Assembly (NCBI RefSeq): GCF_004337985.1
Contig: NC_043741.1
Span: 3,534,953 to 3,598,952, forward strand
From: Pyricularia pennisetigena
Taxonomy: Eukaryota > Ascomycota > Sordariomycetes > Magnaporthales > Pyriculariaceae
DNA length: 64,000 nucleotides
Reading direction: 5' to 3'
Part shown: positions 1 to 12,100 of the stretch, piece by piece
Position numbering within the stretch: position 1 is the stretch's first letter
Layout: each line of letters starts with the position of its first letter
Position numbers and translations under genes: made by a program
Notes under the pieces: model-generated
Seen by the model: the letters and a program-made list of their open reading frames with translations, nothing else
Told to the model about the DNA's origin: nothing
Database searches by the model: none

Positions 1-2958
1 GTAATATGGATAACCTTGCTCGTGTGCGCAACCTCTTGCTTCGATACTCCAGCGGCATCACGCGGAATCCAGAGAAGCGGAGGCGTGCTTGTCACAGCGG
101 GCGGATAGTATGCATTACCGTTGATCTCTTCCGAGTACAAGTTATCGAGATCAAGGTCAAGTTCAGCTCCCTGCGGCACCAGCTTGCGCAGGGTAGCGTA
201 GTCGGCATAAACCCAGGGCACAAAAAATCGTGATACGAAGTTGCCTCGCTTGGCAGAAGGTACAGTGGCTACATCAGCGGCTTCAGTGTCCTTGATGTCG
301 GCGGAGCTGTGCGCGCCATTGGAGCCAAAGCCATTCGTGGCCATGGTAGTGCCTGTCGCGCCTGATGGGCCAGCGCTGAGGGCTCCGTTGTGAGGCGCGA
401 GCAGTGCCTCCTCCTCAGCCAGAAGCGTTTGAGGGAGATTGTAAAGGAGAGGATCCAGAGCATTGCTGAGGGTGAGCTGGAAGAGAACAGTGAAGAGGAG
501 CAGGGCTAGGATATGATTCGTCAGTAACCCAGGTTGACAGGGACAACACTCTTGTTCAGCAACGGAAGCTTACCAGCCATCAGGATCGCCGGTCCAACCG
601 CAGTGCTTGCACCGAACAGACCGATCATACAAATCTCAGCAATATAGACACCCGTGAAGAGTTGTTTGAGGGCGCGAGGGTAAATAAGACCTCTCGTGTC
701 AATCTTCGTGTCAGTGACGAAGAGAACGTTGTAGCGCCAGGCGATGTAAAACAGACACATGGCCAAGCATGCGAAGCCTAGCACTAGAGGAGTGATGACG
801 GCGTAGATGATGGCAATGCAGGTGATCATGGTGTAAACGGGAAGCGTGCTCCCCCAAGAGATCGCGCTCAGCGTCGCCCACTTTTGATACAAGGCACGAG
901 GCGTTGAGGCCAAGAACCTGTACATGAGCTGGAAGATTACAAAGCCAACAATCTGCGAGAGAACACCCGCTGCGATTGTGAGACCCTGTACAAGGAAGTA
1001 GTTATTGTAAAAATTGCCCGGCTTGGGTAGTGTGGAGGCGAGAGTCTGCGGTATCAGTTGCGGATCCAGTGCCATTTGCTGAAGTTTAGGGCCAAGATCG
1101 GTACCAGCGCTACCGACGGCTAGATGTGAACGGGATGATTAGCCTTCATGACAGGCTACAATCATGAAAGAAACCCAAGGTATGGAGACTTACTAGTAAC
1201 GAAGAAAACCTGAACGATTTGGAAGCAGAAATAGGCATTTTGGGTAAAGAGTTCACACCTGGAGTGGGACGGCTCTCCAGAAAGCTTTGCGCAAACTGTA
1301 CCACAGTGGCCCAGGTTAGCATTTAGAGCGAGGCTCATGATTTCGACCTGGCCGGCGAGGGCCAGGATAGCAATAATTGCCGGGTGTTACTTACGTCGCA
1401 TGATGATGGGGACAAGTGACATCAAGATGGCGAGCGCCACAGACGGTAGCAGGCCAGTTATAACGCCCATGATTGCCTGCTTAGTGTCAGTAGTATTCCC
1501 GGGTTTGGGAAATTGCGAACACATACATCTGGAATAGCATTCAACCAGCTCAGCCATGAAACCTCTCGCTTCAGCTTGTCAACGTTGGTGATAATGCCCA
1601 CCACCAAGACGGGGAACGCCCAAAATATGATCAAGGCTGCGATAAAGGCCAGGACCAAATAACGGCGAACGACACGTTGCCACCACGAGACCTTGAGGGA
1701 CGACCAGATGACATCGCTAGGTGTGATACCAATATAGCGTGGTGCCATCTGAAGACCCCGATGATGAGCAACCACCTGGTAAGCAGCCTCGGCTTCACCC
1801 TGGCTCCGGAACTCAACAAAGACACCGGGAATCTTCTTGGAAGCACCTGAGCGGTACTGGCGTTGGGCTTCAGCCGTTTCGGGAATAAGACGGTGAAGTT
1901 CATCACGGCAGAAGTCAATAGAGTCAACCTTTGAGCCAATCAAGCCCAGGGCGCCAGTGCGGTGTGTTGGTCGCTTCCCCTTGGGAACCCATCGAGCCGC
2001 AATGCTGCCAGATTCGGTATCCAGTTGACCGGCTTCGTGTTTGGAGGCGTCAGCTTCGGCATCAGAACCACCTTTCTTGAGAGCCTGTCGACGGTTTTTG
2101 TCGGCAAGCTTGATGAGCTTGACTTCAGCCTTCTCGAGTCGATAAGCGTTCTCGTCGCGCTTCTTGACCAGTTCGTCGACCTCCTTCGTCTCGTATGTGA
2201 TCCAGACGTTGCGGACCGAGGGCCCAAATACCTGTCGCAGGTGAGCCTCGTCGAGGTAGGCGTCTGGCACAGAGGTGAAGAGGACGGTCCGAGACGAGAT
2301 ACGACGCGAATACAACGGGCTCAACAGGAACGCCTGCCGCAGGTTGATGTAGAAAACTAATTCGCGGAAGATCAAATAGAGAATGAAGCCGTAGAAAATC
2401 CAAGCGGTGATTGCATGGGCAAAGAATCGGTGTTTGCCCTCTTGGGTCCCGGCATCGACGTTGGCATAACTCAGCCTGTCGAGCTCCACCTGACCGCCCC
2501 CACCTGTGATGTTGATTGGAAATAGGATGGGCCAGGTGATACAGCATCCAACGAAGGTTATGACAACGGACATGCGCATGTAGCGCAGGTAGAGATAGGC
2601 GTCCAGTCCTTGGTGCTGGAGGGCAAAAGTGTCCGGAATCTTCCAAAATCGGCCAACCCAGTTGAACAAACCATTTGGCAATTCAGGAGTGCGTTCGCTG
2701 GATTTTGATGTCAGCGTCGTCCGCGTGAAATCGGTCGCGACGATATCGACGCCAATAGAGTGGATAGAGTCGCGTAACTTACCCTGGTCGCAGGCTGCCG
2801 ATGTAGGTTCTCGGCGCATACCATCTTCGCTGGCTCCTACGGAGGATCAGGAAGATTGCAAGGTAAGCACCGGATGCGATCAGCACCGGAACAAGAGTCG
2901 AGTACAGGCCCGACAGACTTTTGTTCTCCACGAGTTCTTCTTGATTATTATTATCCAT
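1..2958 (-). CDS. CSC1/PHM7-type (DUF221) stress-gated cation channel, 3' end cut by window edge
   Basis: This is a multi-pass plasma-membrane protein of the OSCA/TMEM63/CSC1 family, whose members form osmosensitive, calcium-permeable channels. Six exons join in frame on the minus strand: 2783-2958, 1527-2697, 1395-1476, 1194-1295, 574-1119 and 1-505 (continuing off the window). The start at 2958 gives a short N-terminus followed by a first membrane helix (VLIASGAYLAIFLIL). Exon 2 carries the LRYMRMSVVITFVGC helix and the cytosolic domain with a charged, lysine-rich segment. Exons 3-5 carry the 7TM pore region, including the family-typical stretches GVITGLLPSV and LCAKLSGEPS. The C-terminal exon has FVPWVYADYATLRKLVP and PPLLWIPRDAAGVSKQEVAH, which match the C-terminal extension of PHM7-like fungal members. 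All introns are GT-AG. The family call is firm. Which of the several fungal paralogues this is cannot be decided here, and the stop codon is not in the window. Confidence 0.95.
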
Positions 2959-5951
2959 CTTGCCGGCGAGCGCTGAGTGGCACAGGAGCCAGCGATGGTT
3001 GGCCTAGACTTGAAAACAGATTTGGTTCAGTAACTGACGTCCCTGTTATTAGTTGTTAGTTGGCGAAGCAGGGTTATCGCAGTTGTTTATTCCCCAGGAA
3101 CAGGGTGACAAGAGCCGATAAATAACAGATGAAAGCCAGACCGTAAAAGGGACGAAATAAACAAATGACACGACAAGGTGATATAAGGAATGCTATATGG
3201 TAAATTGCAAAAGGACCTGGGCTGAAACAGGGCCGAATTCATATCTAGCAAGGTACCGAGCTCGTGGAGTACGGTACAGGGTGACTTACCAATGGGTCGA
3301 TCTGTCTTGGATGCTAACCGATTAGTTTGACACCTGTTGAACGAGCCACTAAAGCAGGGCTGGTCTATTGTTGTTTTTGCCGGCGGCTATCGATCTACCG
3401 GTAGACTGGAGAAGCGGAAGTGCATTGCCCCAAGTCAGCGCAAAAAAACAAGAAAAAAAATTCAAAGAAGAAAAAAAAAGGGGGTGAGGTGAGGCCTCTG
3501 CCCGATGGCACACACAATAGCTTTTGAGGGAGCTTGCTAGGCCCAAGCTCTGGAAGCTCGCGTATGTAGGTGGAGTACTGAGGGTGTCACCGCCCCGTTT
3601 GTCCAACAGATGGTAGGCCAGGTAGAAGGGAAGAGAAGAAAGCGAAGCTAGGGACGAGACGTTTGACTGGAGAACGCAGGGTGACCTGAAGTCAATTAAA
3701 AACCAAATGGGAAAGCAAGCGGCAGGAGCTGCAGGAGGAGAAAGGTTCCCGTCAAGTCAAGCTTGCGCTACTGAATTTGAGAGGCATGGCCTCTCGCTAG
3801 TGCAATGTGGATTGGATATCTTGAATTATCATCTCTCTCGGACCGGGATGATGACGTCGTGAGCCACCCCTGCAAGGGTGCGCTTTCCCTGCTGGCGCAT
3901 ACCCTGACTCCTGATCACGCTAAATCTGGACATTACCACAGCGGGGACGATCTGACAAGGTCTTGCCTGCCCTGAATTTTGATCTTGACCTCCATATCAA
4001 TTCTTTACGCATAATACGTTCTCGGCTCATTGCGACTTGGCTGTGGTCAAAGGGTGGATGATAACGGAGAGAAAAAAAGAGAAACCCGAATTTGTAGCTT
4101 TTTGCGTTAAGCGAGCAGAACTGTATTCCATACCCACCTGTCCAAACACTATTAAGGTAAGGTGATGTGTGAGTAGGTATTGTAGGTCTTTCATTTCATC
4201 CCTTGGGGCGAATAGAAGGGGTTATCATGATGATGGTGTGTACCTAGACTAGTCTAGTCGCTTACTGCTGAAATTTGTCACCTACATTCGATCGATCTAG
4301 ACTAACGCGCAGATTATCTGCGCACCGCACCCAATCGACCAGAGTCACACTGTTGCGGGGTTCAGCTTTGTAGTTTCGATGATGCTCAAAAGCAGTAGTA
4401 ACACGCCCAAAATGATCTTTGGCGCCATTGTTGACCTGTGCACTCGATCCCAAAACCCTTTGCAAAGCCTTACTGTGCGCTGAACTCTGCTTGAGACATG
4501 GACATGGACGGAGATCACTTAAGCGCCACCTAGCAACCCTTTTAATTGGCGCCTCGGCTGCCATCATAGACAAGCGACGTGACGCAGATATGGTCTTGTC
4601 GAACCCATAAAAGCTGGCGCATCTTCTGTACCTGCGGTGGGTATGAGTACTGTACGCGCAACGAGCGAACCTGGTGTCAAACAGAACTGATGTAGTGACA
4701 CTTGAATTCTTGATCCGTGAACCGTACCATAAAATTGTTTTGTTGGGTGCAAAGTAACAATCAATCGATTGGATTGGTTGGTGGATAAGTGGTATTGGTC
4801 TGGTCCTATTTTTTTCAGGGTTCTGCACGATTGCCGAGTCTAATTCTCGCCTGGCTCTTGGACAACTTTCAAGCTTTACACGCAAATGTAGCCACTTTTC
4901 CGGTGGATGAAGTCACAGCCAAGCTCCTGACCCAGTGAATTTGCCGGACTTCTGGTAATGCTGTCACACCCAACCAGTCGAGCTTCAGCGCGGGAGGACG
5001 GGTAGGCCGACGATGTCTGTGTCGACGCGGCACAGCAACTTCAAGCTCAAACGAACCGAGTGACGTGCTCTTCCGAACCGCGTTCATTCGATTCATCAGT
5101 TTGGGCTTTCAACCGGCCAGGGTGCCACTTCATTTGCTGCAAGCGGACGATTCAATGGCTCAGCCCCTCGGCCATTCTAGACCATGCACATGCACATTTA
5201 AGCTGGCTGGCTTGATGAAAAAGCCAATCAACTCTCGCGGTGGCTCGCCATACTTTAAATGCGACAGAGGCCTCTCAATCTTTTACCAGTTCGACCCCGT
5301 AGCCAGAGCGACGCGCGTAACACTAGAATCTGTATTTGTGCTACTGAAGAAACGCTGAGCCGAACGGTGGGCGATGTCAACGAAGTAACCCTGCACAATG
5401 GCATGAAGATTTTTGGTTCGACACTTTGCAAATTCCGTGCCTCCTACCCAAGCTGGGGTCCGACAATGCTGTTCCCAAACTCGTTGCCCTGGATTGAGAC
5501 GCCTCTCTACTGTCAGTTCGGAGTCACCGCGCGCAGATGGACGGTTCAATCGCCTTGAGAAAAACTCGGACAATGGGTGGAATGCCAATGATCAAAGGAT
5601 TAGGGATCCGGAGTGTGTTCCCTTGCCTCCTATGGCTGCATTCTGGCAGTCTGGTTGGAATGTCCATAGGGATGCTATCGCAACGGCATTCCAGAGCCTT
5701 TGCTAGCAGGCAGGCAGGACGTATGGACACAATAACAAAATAAAGGGACTTTCCAGCACAAACTTGTGGGATGTCGTGACCTGCTTGTTAACCAGTTCAC
5801 AATTTTAGTCCTTTGCGAACAGTATTTTGCATCGATTGCCATTTTTTTTCTTTTTCTTTTTTTTGGTTCTATCTCCGGACGTGATCACTCACAATAGCAT
5901 TATCGAAGCAGAAACTGCTCCTGTAACAACCTCAGTCCTAGGATATTCACA
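2959..5951. other. Divergent intergenic region between the channel gene and the coiled-coil gene
   Basis: About 3 kb that serves as upstream sequence for both flanking genes. No convincing gene is seen. The longest open frame (minus, 4262-4885) has no recognisable domain and random-looking composition. The region holds a 17-bp near-perfect palindrome (4307-4323), short A-runs around 3445-3480, and a pyrimidine-rich block at about 5841-5865, less than 120 bp before the next start codon, typical of fungal promoters. Confidence 0.6.
4307..4323. repeat. 17-bp palindrome GCGCAGAT-T-ATCTGCGC
   Basis: Two perfect 8-bp arms separated by one base. It lies in the divergent spacer, so it could be a dimeric transcription-factor site. 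No known fungal consensus was recognised. Confidence 0.6.
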
Positions 5952-7640
5952 ATGTCACACGATCAAGAGCACAACTCGGACCCTGATGGTAGCCGAAGTG
6001 GCTACATATTAGGAAACGACTATGCGCCAGCCTACGTCTCCAAGTGGTCCCGAGAACTGTCTAAGGGCTTCGATAAAGATCATGGCTTCAGTGACCATGT
6101 CCTGCGTCACATGAACTGTAGTTACTTCTCAACTACGGGCCAGGCGCCGACTTTGTTGTCCCTGAAGCAGCATGCCCAGTCTCTGGCACACGCCATCACA
6201 ATTCTGAGCCCTTCTGCGCAGGTGGCTGCAGGTCTAGTCGGCGAGGGCGACGCGAACGCCCAATCAGAATCTTCTAATGAGCAAAACCATCCAATTGCTC
6301 GGCACGAGGCCATGGACTTCCTCGCCTCGCTGACGAAGCCTTACAGCAACGACGACCCGGACCATCACCGGCGGCTGAACAGCCTGCTCAACGAGGTCAG
6401 CGGCGGTCACGACATCATGGGCACCCAGTACCACTGCCCGGTGGCAGACTGCGACGCTCCGAGGGACCCCGAGGATGGCAACGGCCCGCCGGATCGTGTC
6501 ATGCCTTACGCGAGTCATCACAACCTGCTCATGCACGCCAACGCATGCCTCGAGCGGCTCGACCACGAGCTGAGCGCGCAGGGTGGCATCCTTTCCGTCC
6601 TGCCGCAAACGCACTCGCCACACGAGGCGGAACAGCTGCGCGCGGCGCGCAACACGCTCCTCGGCCAGCTTCTCACCTTTGTTCAGGCACTGGTGGGCCG
6701 CATGCACGAGCTGGAGCGCCAGTACGCAAACATGGCCGACGTGCTGGCCGGCGCAGCAGTCGTACCGCGTCAGCAGCTTTCGGCGGTGGGCGTGGACGGG
6801 CGCGCCGCTGGGGCGCCTATCGCGTACCCACAGGACCGCTGGATCTTGGCAAACGCAGGTGATGAAGTGCTAAACTATGTACACGACCTTCTCGACAGGC
6901 GTGAGGCCAAGCTGGTGGAGAAGGAGCATATCTGGGAAAAGGCTGGCGTGATGGGGACGAGAGTTTTGGACGAGAATCACAGTGATACCGACGACGAGAG
7001 TCACGATGATGACGGCGAGATCAGCGGCCAGAAGCGCAAAGGTCGGGGCATTGCGTACGTCGACATCACCACTCGATACTACCGGGCTCGAGGCCGTACG
7101 GCGGGCGAGAATGATAAGGGAACCATCTTCGTGGTGCCAGCATGGAAGCATCACCCGGCACTGTATCACACGGCTGAGGTGGAAGCGCGCCCGACGGTGG
7201 TAACGGTGCCGGACCCTCACGTGCCGGACCGTATTAGCGTGCTGCAGGACAAGTATGAGAAGCGCATCACCGAGGGAGCCAAGGCAGCAGACGAAAACAT
7301 ACGACTGAGCAAGATGTGCAAGACGCTCCAGGACGACGTGAAATCTCTCACGGAGGAAGGGCTTCGCGCCAAGAAGATGAATGAGATAATGCAGGACCTG
7401 TTTGACAAGGACAACAAGGGGCTCGTGGACAAGATAGCTCAGCTTTCTGAAGAGTGCAGGGTCGCCAGGGGGGAAAACGACGAGGCTGCGATGCGCATCT
7501 GGCGGGCCAACAAACTGTCAACTGAGTCACAACGTGCTCTTAGACGGGCACAGAAGCAGATCAATGATTTGACCACTGAGTTGGACAAGACCAAGTTTGA
7601 GTACAATGCTCTACGAAGGAAGGATCGAATGGTTGTCTGA
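5952..7640 (+). CDS. Hypothetical coiled-coil protein with a degenerate zinc-finger-like motif (562 aa)
   Basis: I do not recognise this gene. It is a single uninterrupted frame of 562 codons starting at the first ATG after a pyrimidine-rich leader. The N-terminal half is mixed and probably helical. Around residues 160-200 there is a possible zinc-binding motif, CPVADC followed by ASHHNLLMHANAC, spaced unlike a standard C2H2 finger. A central acidic stretch (about residues 340-360, rich in Asp, Glu, Ser and His) is followed by a basic KRKGRG patch. The last 150 residues are heptad-like and charged, consistent with a long coiled coil. There is no signal peptide or membrane helix. The segment at 6320-6870 is notably GC-rich, as expected for coding sequence here. 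A nuclear or scaffold role is possible but is only inference. It is followed in tandem by the kelch gene 1.5 kb downstream. Confidence 0.8.
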   Translation: MSHDQEHNSDPDGSRSGYILGNDYAPAYVSKWSRELSKGFDKDHGFSDHVLRHMNCSYFSTTGQAPTLLSLKQHAQSLAHAITILSPSAQVAAGLVGEGDANAQSESSNEQNHPIARHEAMDFLASLTKPYSNDDPDHHRRLNSLLNEVSGGHDIMGTQYHCPVADCDAPRDPEDGNGPPDRVMPYASHHNLLMHANACLERLDHELSAQGGILSVLPQTHSPHEAEQLRAARNTLLGQLLTFVQALVGRMHELERQYANMADVLAGAAVVPRQQLSAVGVDGRAAGAPIAYPQDRWILANAGDEVLNYVHDLLDRREAKLVEKEHIWEKAGVMGTRVLDENHSDTDDESHDDDGEISGQKRKGRGIAYVDITTRYYRARGRTAGENDKGTIFVVPAWKHHPALYHTAEVEARPTVVTVPDPHVPDRISVLQDKYEKRITEGAKAADENIRLSKMCKTLQDDVKSLTEEGLRAKKMNEIMQDLFDKDNKGLVDKIAQLSEECRVARGENDEAAMRIWRANKLSTESQRALRRAQKQINDLTTELDKTKFEYNALRRKDRMVV

Positions 7641-8019
7641 AAGAGAGGACCGAGAGAAGATTTGCATATCTTTTTCTTTTCATGTTGGCCTACATTTCTC
7701 CACTCGTATTTCTTCTGTGTTTGAATTTTCAGCAACTTGGTGGATTTTGCGGGTTGGTTCGTTTTATGATCGCTTGCTTTTCTGGCTGAGGGTCTTTTTC
7801 AACTCTCGCTTCAGGGGTTAGTCAAGTCTGGGCCTAGACTTGGAAGGTACGAAGTACTCGGTTAGGGCGCAAGAGGTAAGGTGCGATTCATCACATGCCG
7901 CCCCATCCAATATGTAGGACAGCTCCCAAGCTTACTTGTACAAGCAAAATTCGACTTGCATTTGATTTTGATTTGAACAAAAACATTTGCTTTGTTTTCA
8001 AAGGCATCATCTCCCGTAC

Positions 8020-8079
<60 letters not shown>

Positions 8080-9104
8080 GCTGTTTCTCCTGGGCGCACG
8101 CTATCAGTAGTGGCGGCAGCCCACTTGCGTGTGTGCCAAATTTGAATTCAAGACGATGTCACTCGAGTTCACGCTTACTTGTGGGTTTGACAGGACGATG
8201 ACGGGCGACCATAAATTGCAAGCGCAACCTGGGCGCAACATCGGTCTGTCTCGGGGGCGAACATGTTCGGTACGGATTTCTTGTGTCGTGTGTTGCCGGG
8301 TCAACCGACCGCCCAACCCCTCACAAACATGATACTAAAGTTTCATCGAGCACGCAATTGGTCCAGACCTAAATGTCAGATCCGCCTTGCCGCTTGCAAG
8401 GGGACATCACATCAACATGCTTGCATGTGCGATGGCTCCTCGGCGCTGAGGAGCTGATGGAGAGAGTGTATTTTCTTGATCGCGCATGCATGTTTTGCAT
8501 AGCTTACCTACATACAGTCTACCATACGCAGCTTCTGCATGGTAGGGCAAAGCTAGAGGAACGCAGATCATAGCAAAAGGCGAAGAGGGAAAACACAAAC
8601 TCTATACCATTTGCCCTACCTCACAATTTCCCGTTACGCATCCCTGTTCCCACGATTTATACATTTTCTTTTCATCTACCTATTCTCATTGCTCCCTTAC
8701 CCGAAAGAAAGGATTGGCCCTTGCTGCTTTGTGTTCCTTTCTTTGCCGAATCTTCAACCATGCGCCGTTGATCCATTTCCGAGCTTTTCGGATCTGGGGG
8801 TGATTGAACAAAAGCAACGTCGACAAGCATCAACTGGTAGGTAGATGGTGACAATTTTAGCAGAGCAAGCCAGGCAGGGTATTGGTCCATGAGGTAGCCA
8901 GCTAGGACGCCCTGGACTGTGTTGTTTTGTTCTTAACCCCTCTCGTAACTAATAGCAAATCCCAGGCCTCTCTCTAGACTCCAGCCAAGCGGATCGAGGT
9001 CGCAACGGTCTTGAGCCGATCGAGCGCCGTAGTGACTTGTTTCTGGTCAAGAAAGGCCTCGCCTGGTTTTCACCTACGATTCTCAACGCTTATAATCCAG
9101 AGCA
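7641..9104 (+). other. Intergenic region with a 52-T homopolymer
   Basis: 3' flank of the coiled-coil gene and promoter of the kelch gene. It contains a T52 run (8021-8072) and CT-rich sequence near 8640-8760 that probably belongs to the downstream promoter. Only short open frames with no recognisable product are present. Confidence 0.6.
8021..8072. repeat. Homopolymer T52
   Basis: Uninterrupted run of 52 T. The exact length is uncertain because such tracts are prone to assembly error. Confidence 0.85.
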
Positions 9105-12100
9105 ATGACAATCTCCTCGAGCCTGGGGGATATATGCGCCCGGGCCAGGACACGCTCAAGGAATCTTCTTTCGCTGGCTGTCATCGCTTCCTTAGCAACA
9201 GCAGCATCGACACCTCCGTCAGCTCTGCCTTACGTCCCGACGACCATCTTACTCCCCGGCTCCTCTGGCTTCAATCTGCCCGCCCAGCGCGACGAGGACA
9301 AAGTAGCCTATATCTTCCGCCCGACGTCGGAGAGCTCTGTTGATTTCCTGGCCCTCGACATCTCCTCAACACTTTCCGCCTCGTCCCTCCGCCTGGAGAC
9401 ACTAACTTCTGGCCTGCCCTTCCTCAAAGGGGCCACCAAAACGACGACTTTCACGCCCTCATTACTCAGCAGCCGGACAGTTGCCGCATATGTGGGAGAC
9501 TGCGCCTCCCAGTCCAACACCTCGGCTGTTTGGACAGCTGCACTGCCCGACTCTGCTCCTCGCAATGCCATGATTAAATGGGATTCCGATGGAGCCCCGG
9601 ATGCCACCGGCGCGGCTTTTGCGCATTCCTGCAAAGGGCCCATGTTCTTAGGAGGCGCCATGAGTTTTTCGGCTCAGCTTTCTCCAACGGTGTCATCACC
9701 GTCTGTTTGTAAGTGATGACGAGCATAACATCACTCTATTATTGCCTTGGGGGATCAGGGCTCTTGCGCCTCGGACGGCAACAGCACCCGGACTATTTCT
9801 CCTGCCCAGCTGCCTTGAGCTTATTTTTGCATGAATCCGGGATGCACTTCCGCGCACAACAAAAGCTAACTTGATGGCTCGCCAAAGACTATTATGGTGG
9901 CATGTGTCCTTTCACGAACCAATCCGGAACTGACTGGACCAAGAGCGCCACATACTCGAACCACGTGCTCAAACTTGGCCTCCCGGCAGATAATGCTTTT
10001 AACATAAGTCCTATCGTCACCACCGGCCGCTCGCCAGGTGCTCAAGCTGGTTTCACGCTCACATCGTTGACACCCTCAATCTCTAATCGCGGTGATGTGG
10101 TCACGCAGCAGCTCGACAGCGTCATGTTGGGGGGTCACAGCACCCTTGGTTATATCGACATGGGAGAGGCTGCCATCTGGAGCGTCCCCCAGGAAACGTG
10201 GAAACTGATCAAGGTGGCGCAGCCCAATGCCGGCAGGACGGAACTTGCGGTTAAAAAAAACGAGCTCCCCGACCAGGTCGAAAGCCGATCTGGCCATACC
10301 ACAGTCTTGAGCGCGGATGGGAGGAAGCTTGTCGTTCTCGGCGGCTGGGTCGGCGATATAAAGAGAGCCGCTCTCCCACAGCTTGCGATACTGGAAGTTG
10401 GTGCCGACTTCAGCGAGTGGAAGTGGACAATTCCTGCCGAACAGCCCCAGGGTCAGGCCATATTTGGGCACGGCGCTGCCGTCTTACCAGGCAACATAAT
10501 GATGGTATATGGCGGCTACTCGATCCCGCCAGAAACCCAGGATTTGGCCTCCTCGCGGCTGAAGCCCAGGCAGGCAGGGGCAAGCGGCGAAATACCAATG
10601 TTCCTCAATATCAGCTCAATGACCTGGTCCAACGAGTATACTAATCCTGAACGCCCCGTGGGCTCGGGCGATGGACAAGGCAGTGCACAAGAAGTAAGGA
10701 GAAGTAACCTTGGACTGAGCTTGGGCCTGGGCCTAGGTCTAGCTCTGGGTCTCATCGCCCTTGCGGTCGTGGCATACTTCCTCTGGCGAAAGCGGCAGCG
10801 CAACCGCCGTCGCGATTCAGCTGTGCGTGCACTGGCTCAAGATGCCAGCATGTTCCTTCCGCAAAGCGACATGCTGGAGTGCGACGATGCCAGGTTCAGC
10901 AGGGGCTGGAACTCGGCACAGGCCTACGAGTGGTACACGGGAGGCGGCGACCCGTTCCAGCGAGCCGCCAGGACCCGTCTTACTTCTCCCTCTGTGGGTT
11001 ACGAAAGCTTACGCGGAGCATCGGGCCCGGAAAGCTTCTCTGAATTGACGCAAAAGGCAGTGACGCGCAAGCCTGTTGCTTCAAGGAGTCTAGGTGGTCA
11101 CGTTTATATGCCGCCTCCCCTCGACTTGAGCCCTCGGAACCGGGGGGCAACCGAAATGAATGTGATCCATGAGGCTGATGAGGAAGTCGAGGCTCCTATT
11201 GCAGAACCACCATCCTCAGGTGCTGTTGTGGTCCAGACAAGACCGATTTCTCAGGAAAGCGATCCATTCCTAACTCCAACGACTTCCAACGGGTTCAACG
11301 TAGCGTGGAGGCAGGAAGACTCGCCCAGGCCATCTACAGGGCCAGGTTATACTCCAGATGTCCAGCAGTGGGTGCAGGAGGCTGAAGAGATAGATGCCGA
11401 AGTGGTCGCCCGCATCCCATCACTGAGATCGATGCCGCGCACTACCACTATCACAACATCTGTACCGCTTCAAGATTCTCGCCCCAGCAGCCGCTCGCCG
11501 ACTCAAAGGAGTCCACCATCCCGTGCATTAGACGGCGGAAACGAAGCGCCTTCAGCTAACCTCATGGAGCAAGGCGCTATTCAAAGCTTATCCAGGCCCG
11601 GGTCCATCAGGTCTCCCCCGGATCACGCGCGCGGTATTACGGGCGCCCTGGTCGCCCCGGTCGGCAACAGCAGCGAAGATAAAAACCAGGAGAGAAGCTC
11701 CGGAGAAAGCAGTGGTGACGGTGCATATAAGACAGCGAATTCAAGCTTCTCGGCTCTGCAGGCCGAGGGCCCGGCGCTTCTGGCTGGCAGTTCCGCAGCA
11801 GCAGCAGCAGCTAGCGTCAACAGCAATCAAAGAAGAAGCCTGATTGGCGGAACCTCGCCTTCGCAAGACGACGACGACTATGATTTTCAGCAGGGCAGCC
11901 CCAGCAAAATGAAGAGACGCGCCTCCTGGTTTGGTCTCGGCACCCTTGGCAGCCTACGGAGGGCAGTGAGCTCATCAGGACGTAGGGATTCTGCCTCCGA
12001 CGCGGCAGCCAGGGACGGAGGAGGCAAGACGAGCAGTTCCGAGCGTGGTGTCTGCCATGATCCTGGCCACGGCGGCGCCGGCATCGTGTCACGTCGCCGC

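Noticed and set aside
4262..4885. 207-codon open frame on the minus strand
   Set aside because: No domain, no hydrophobic pattern, random-like composition and overlapping frames on the other strand. Also no splice partners.
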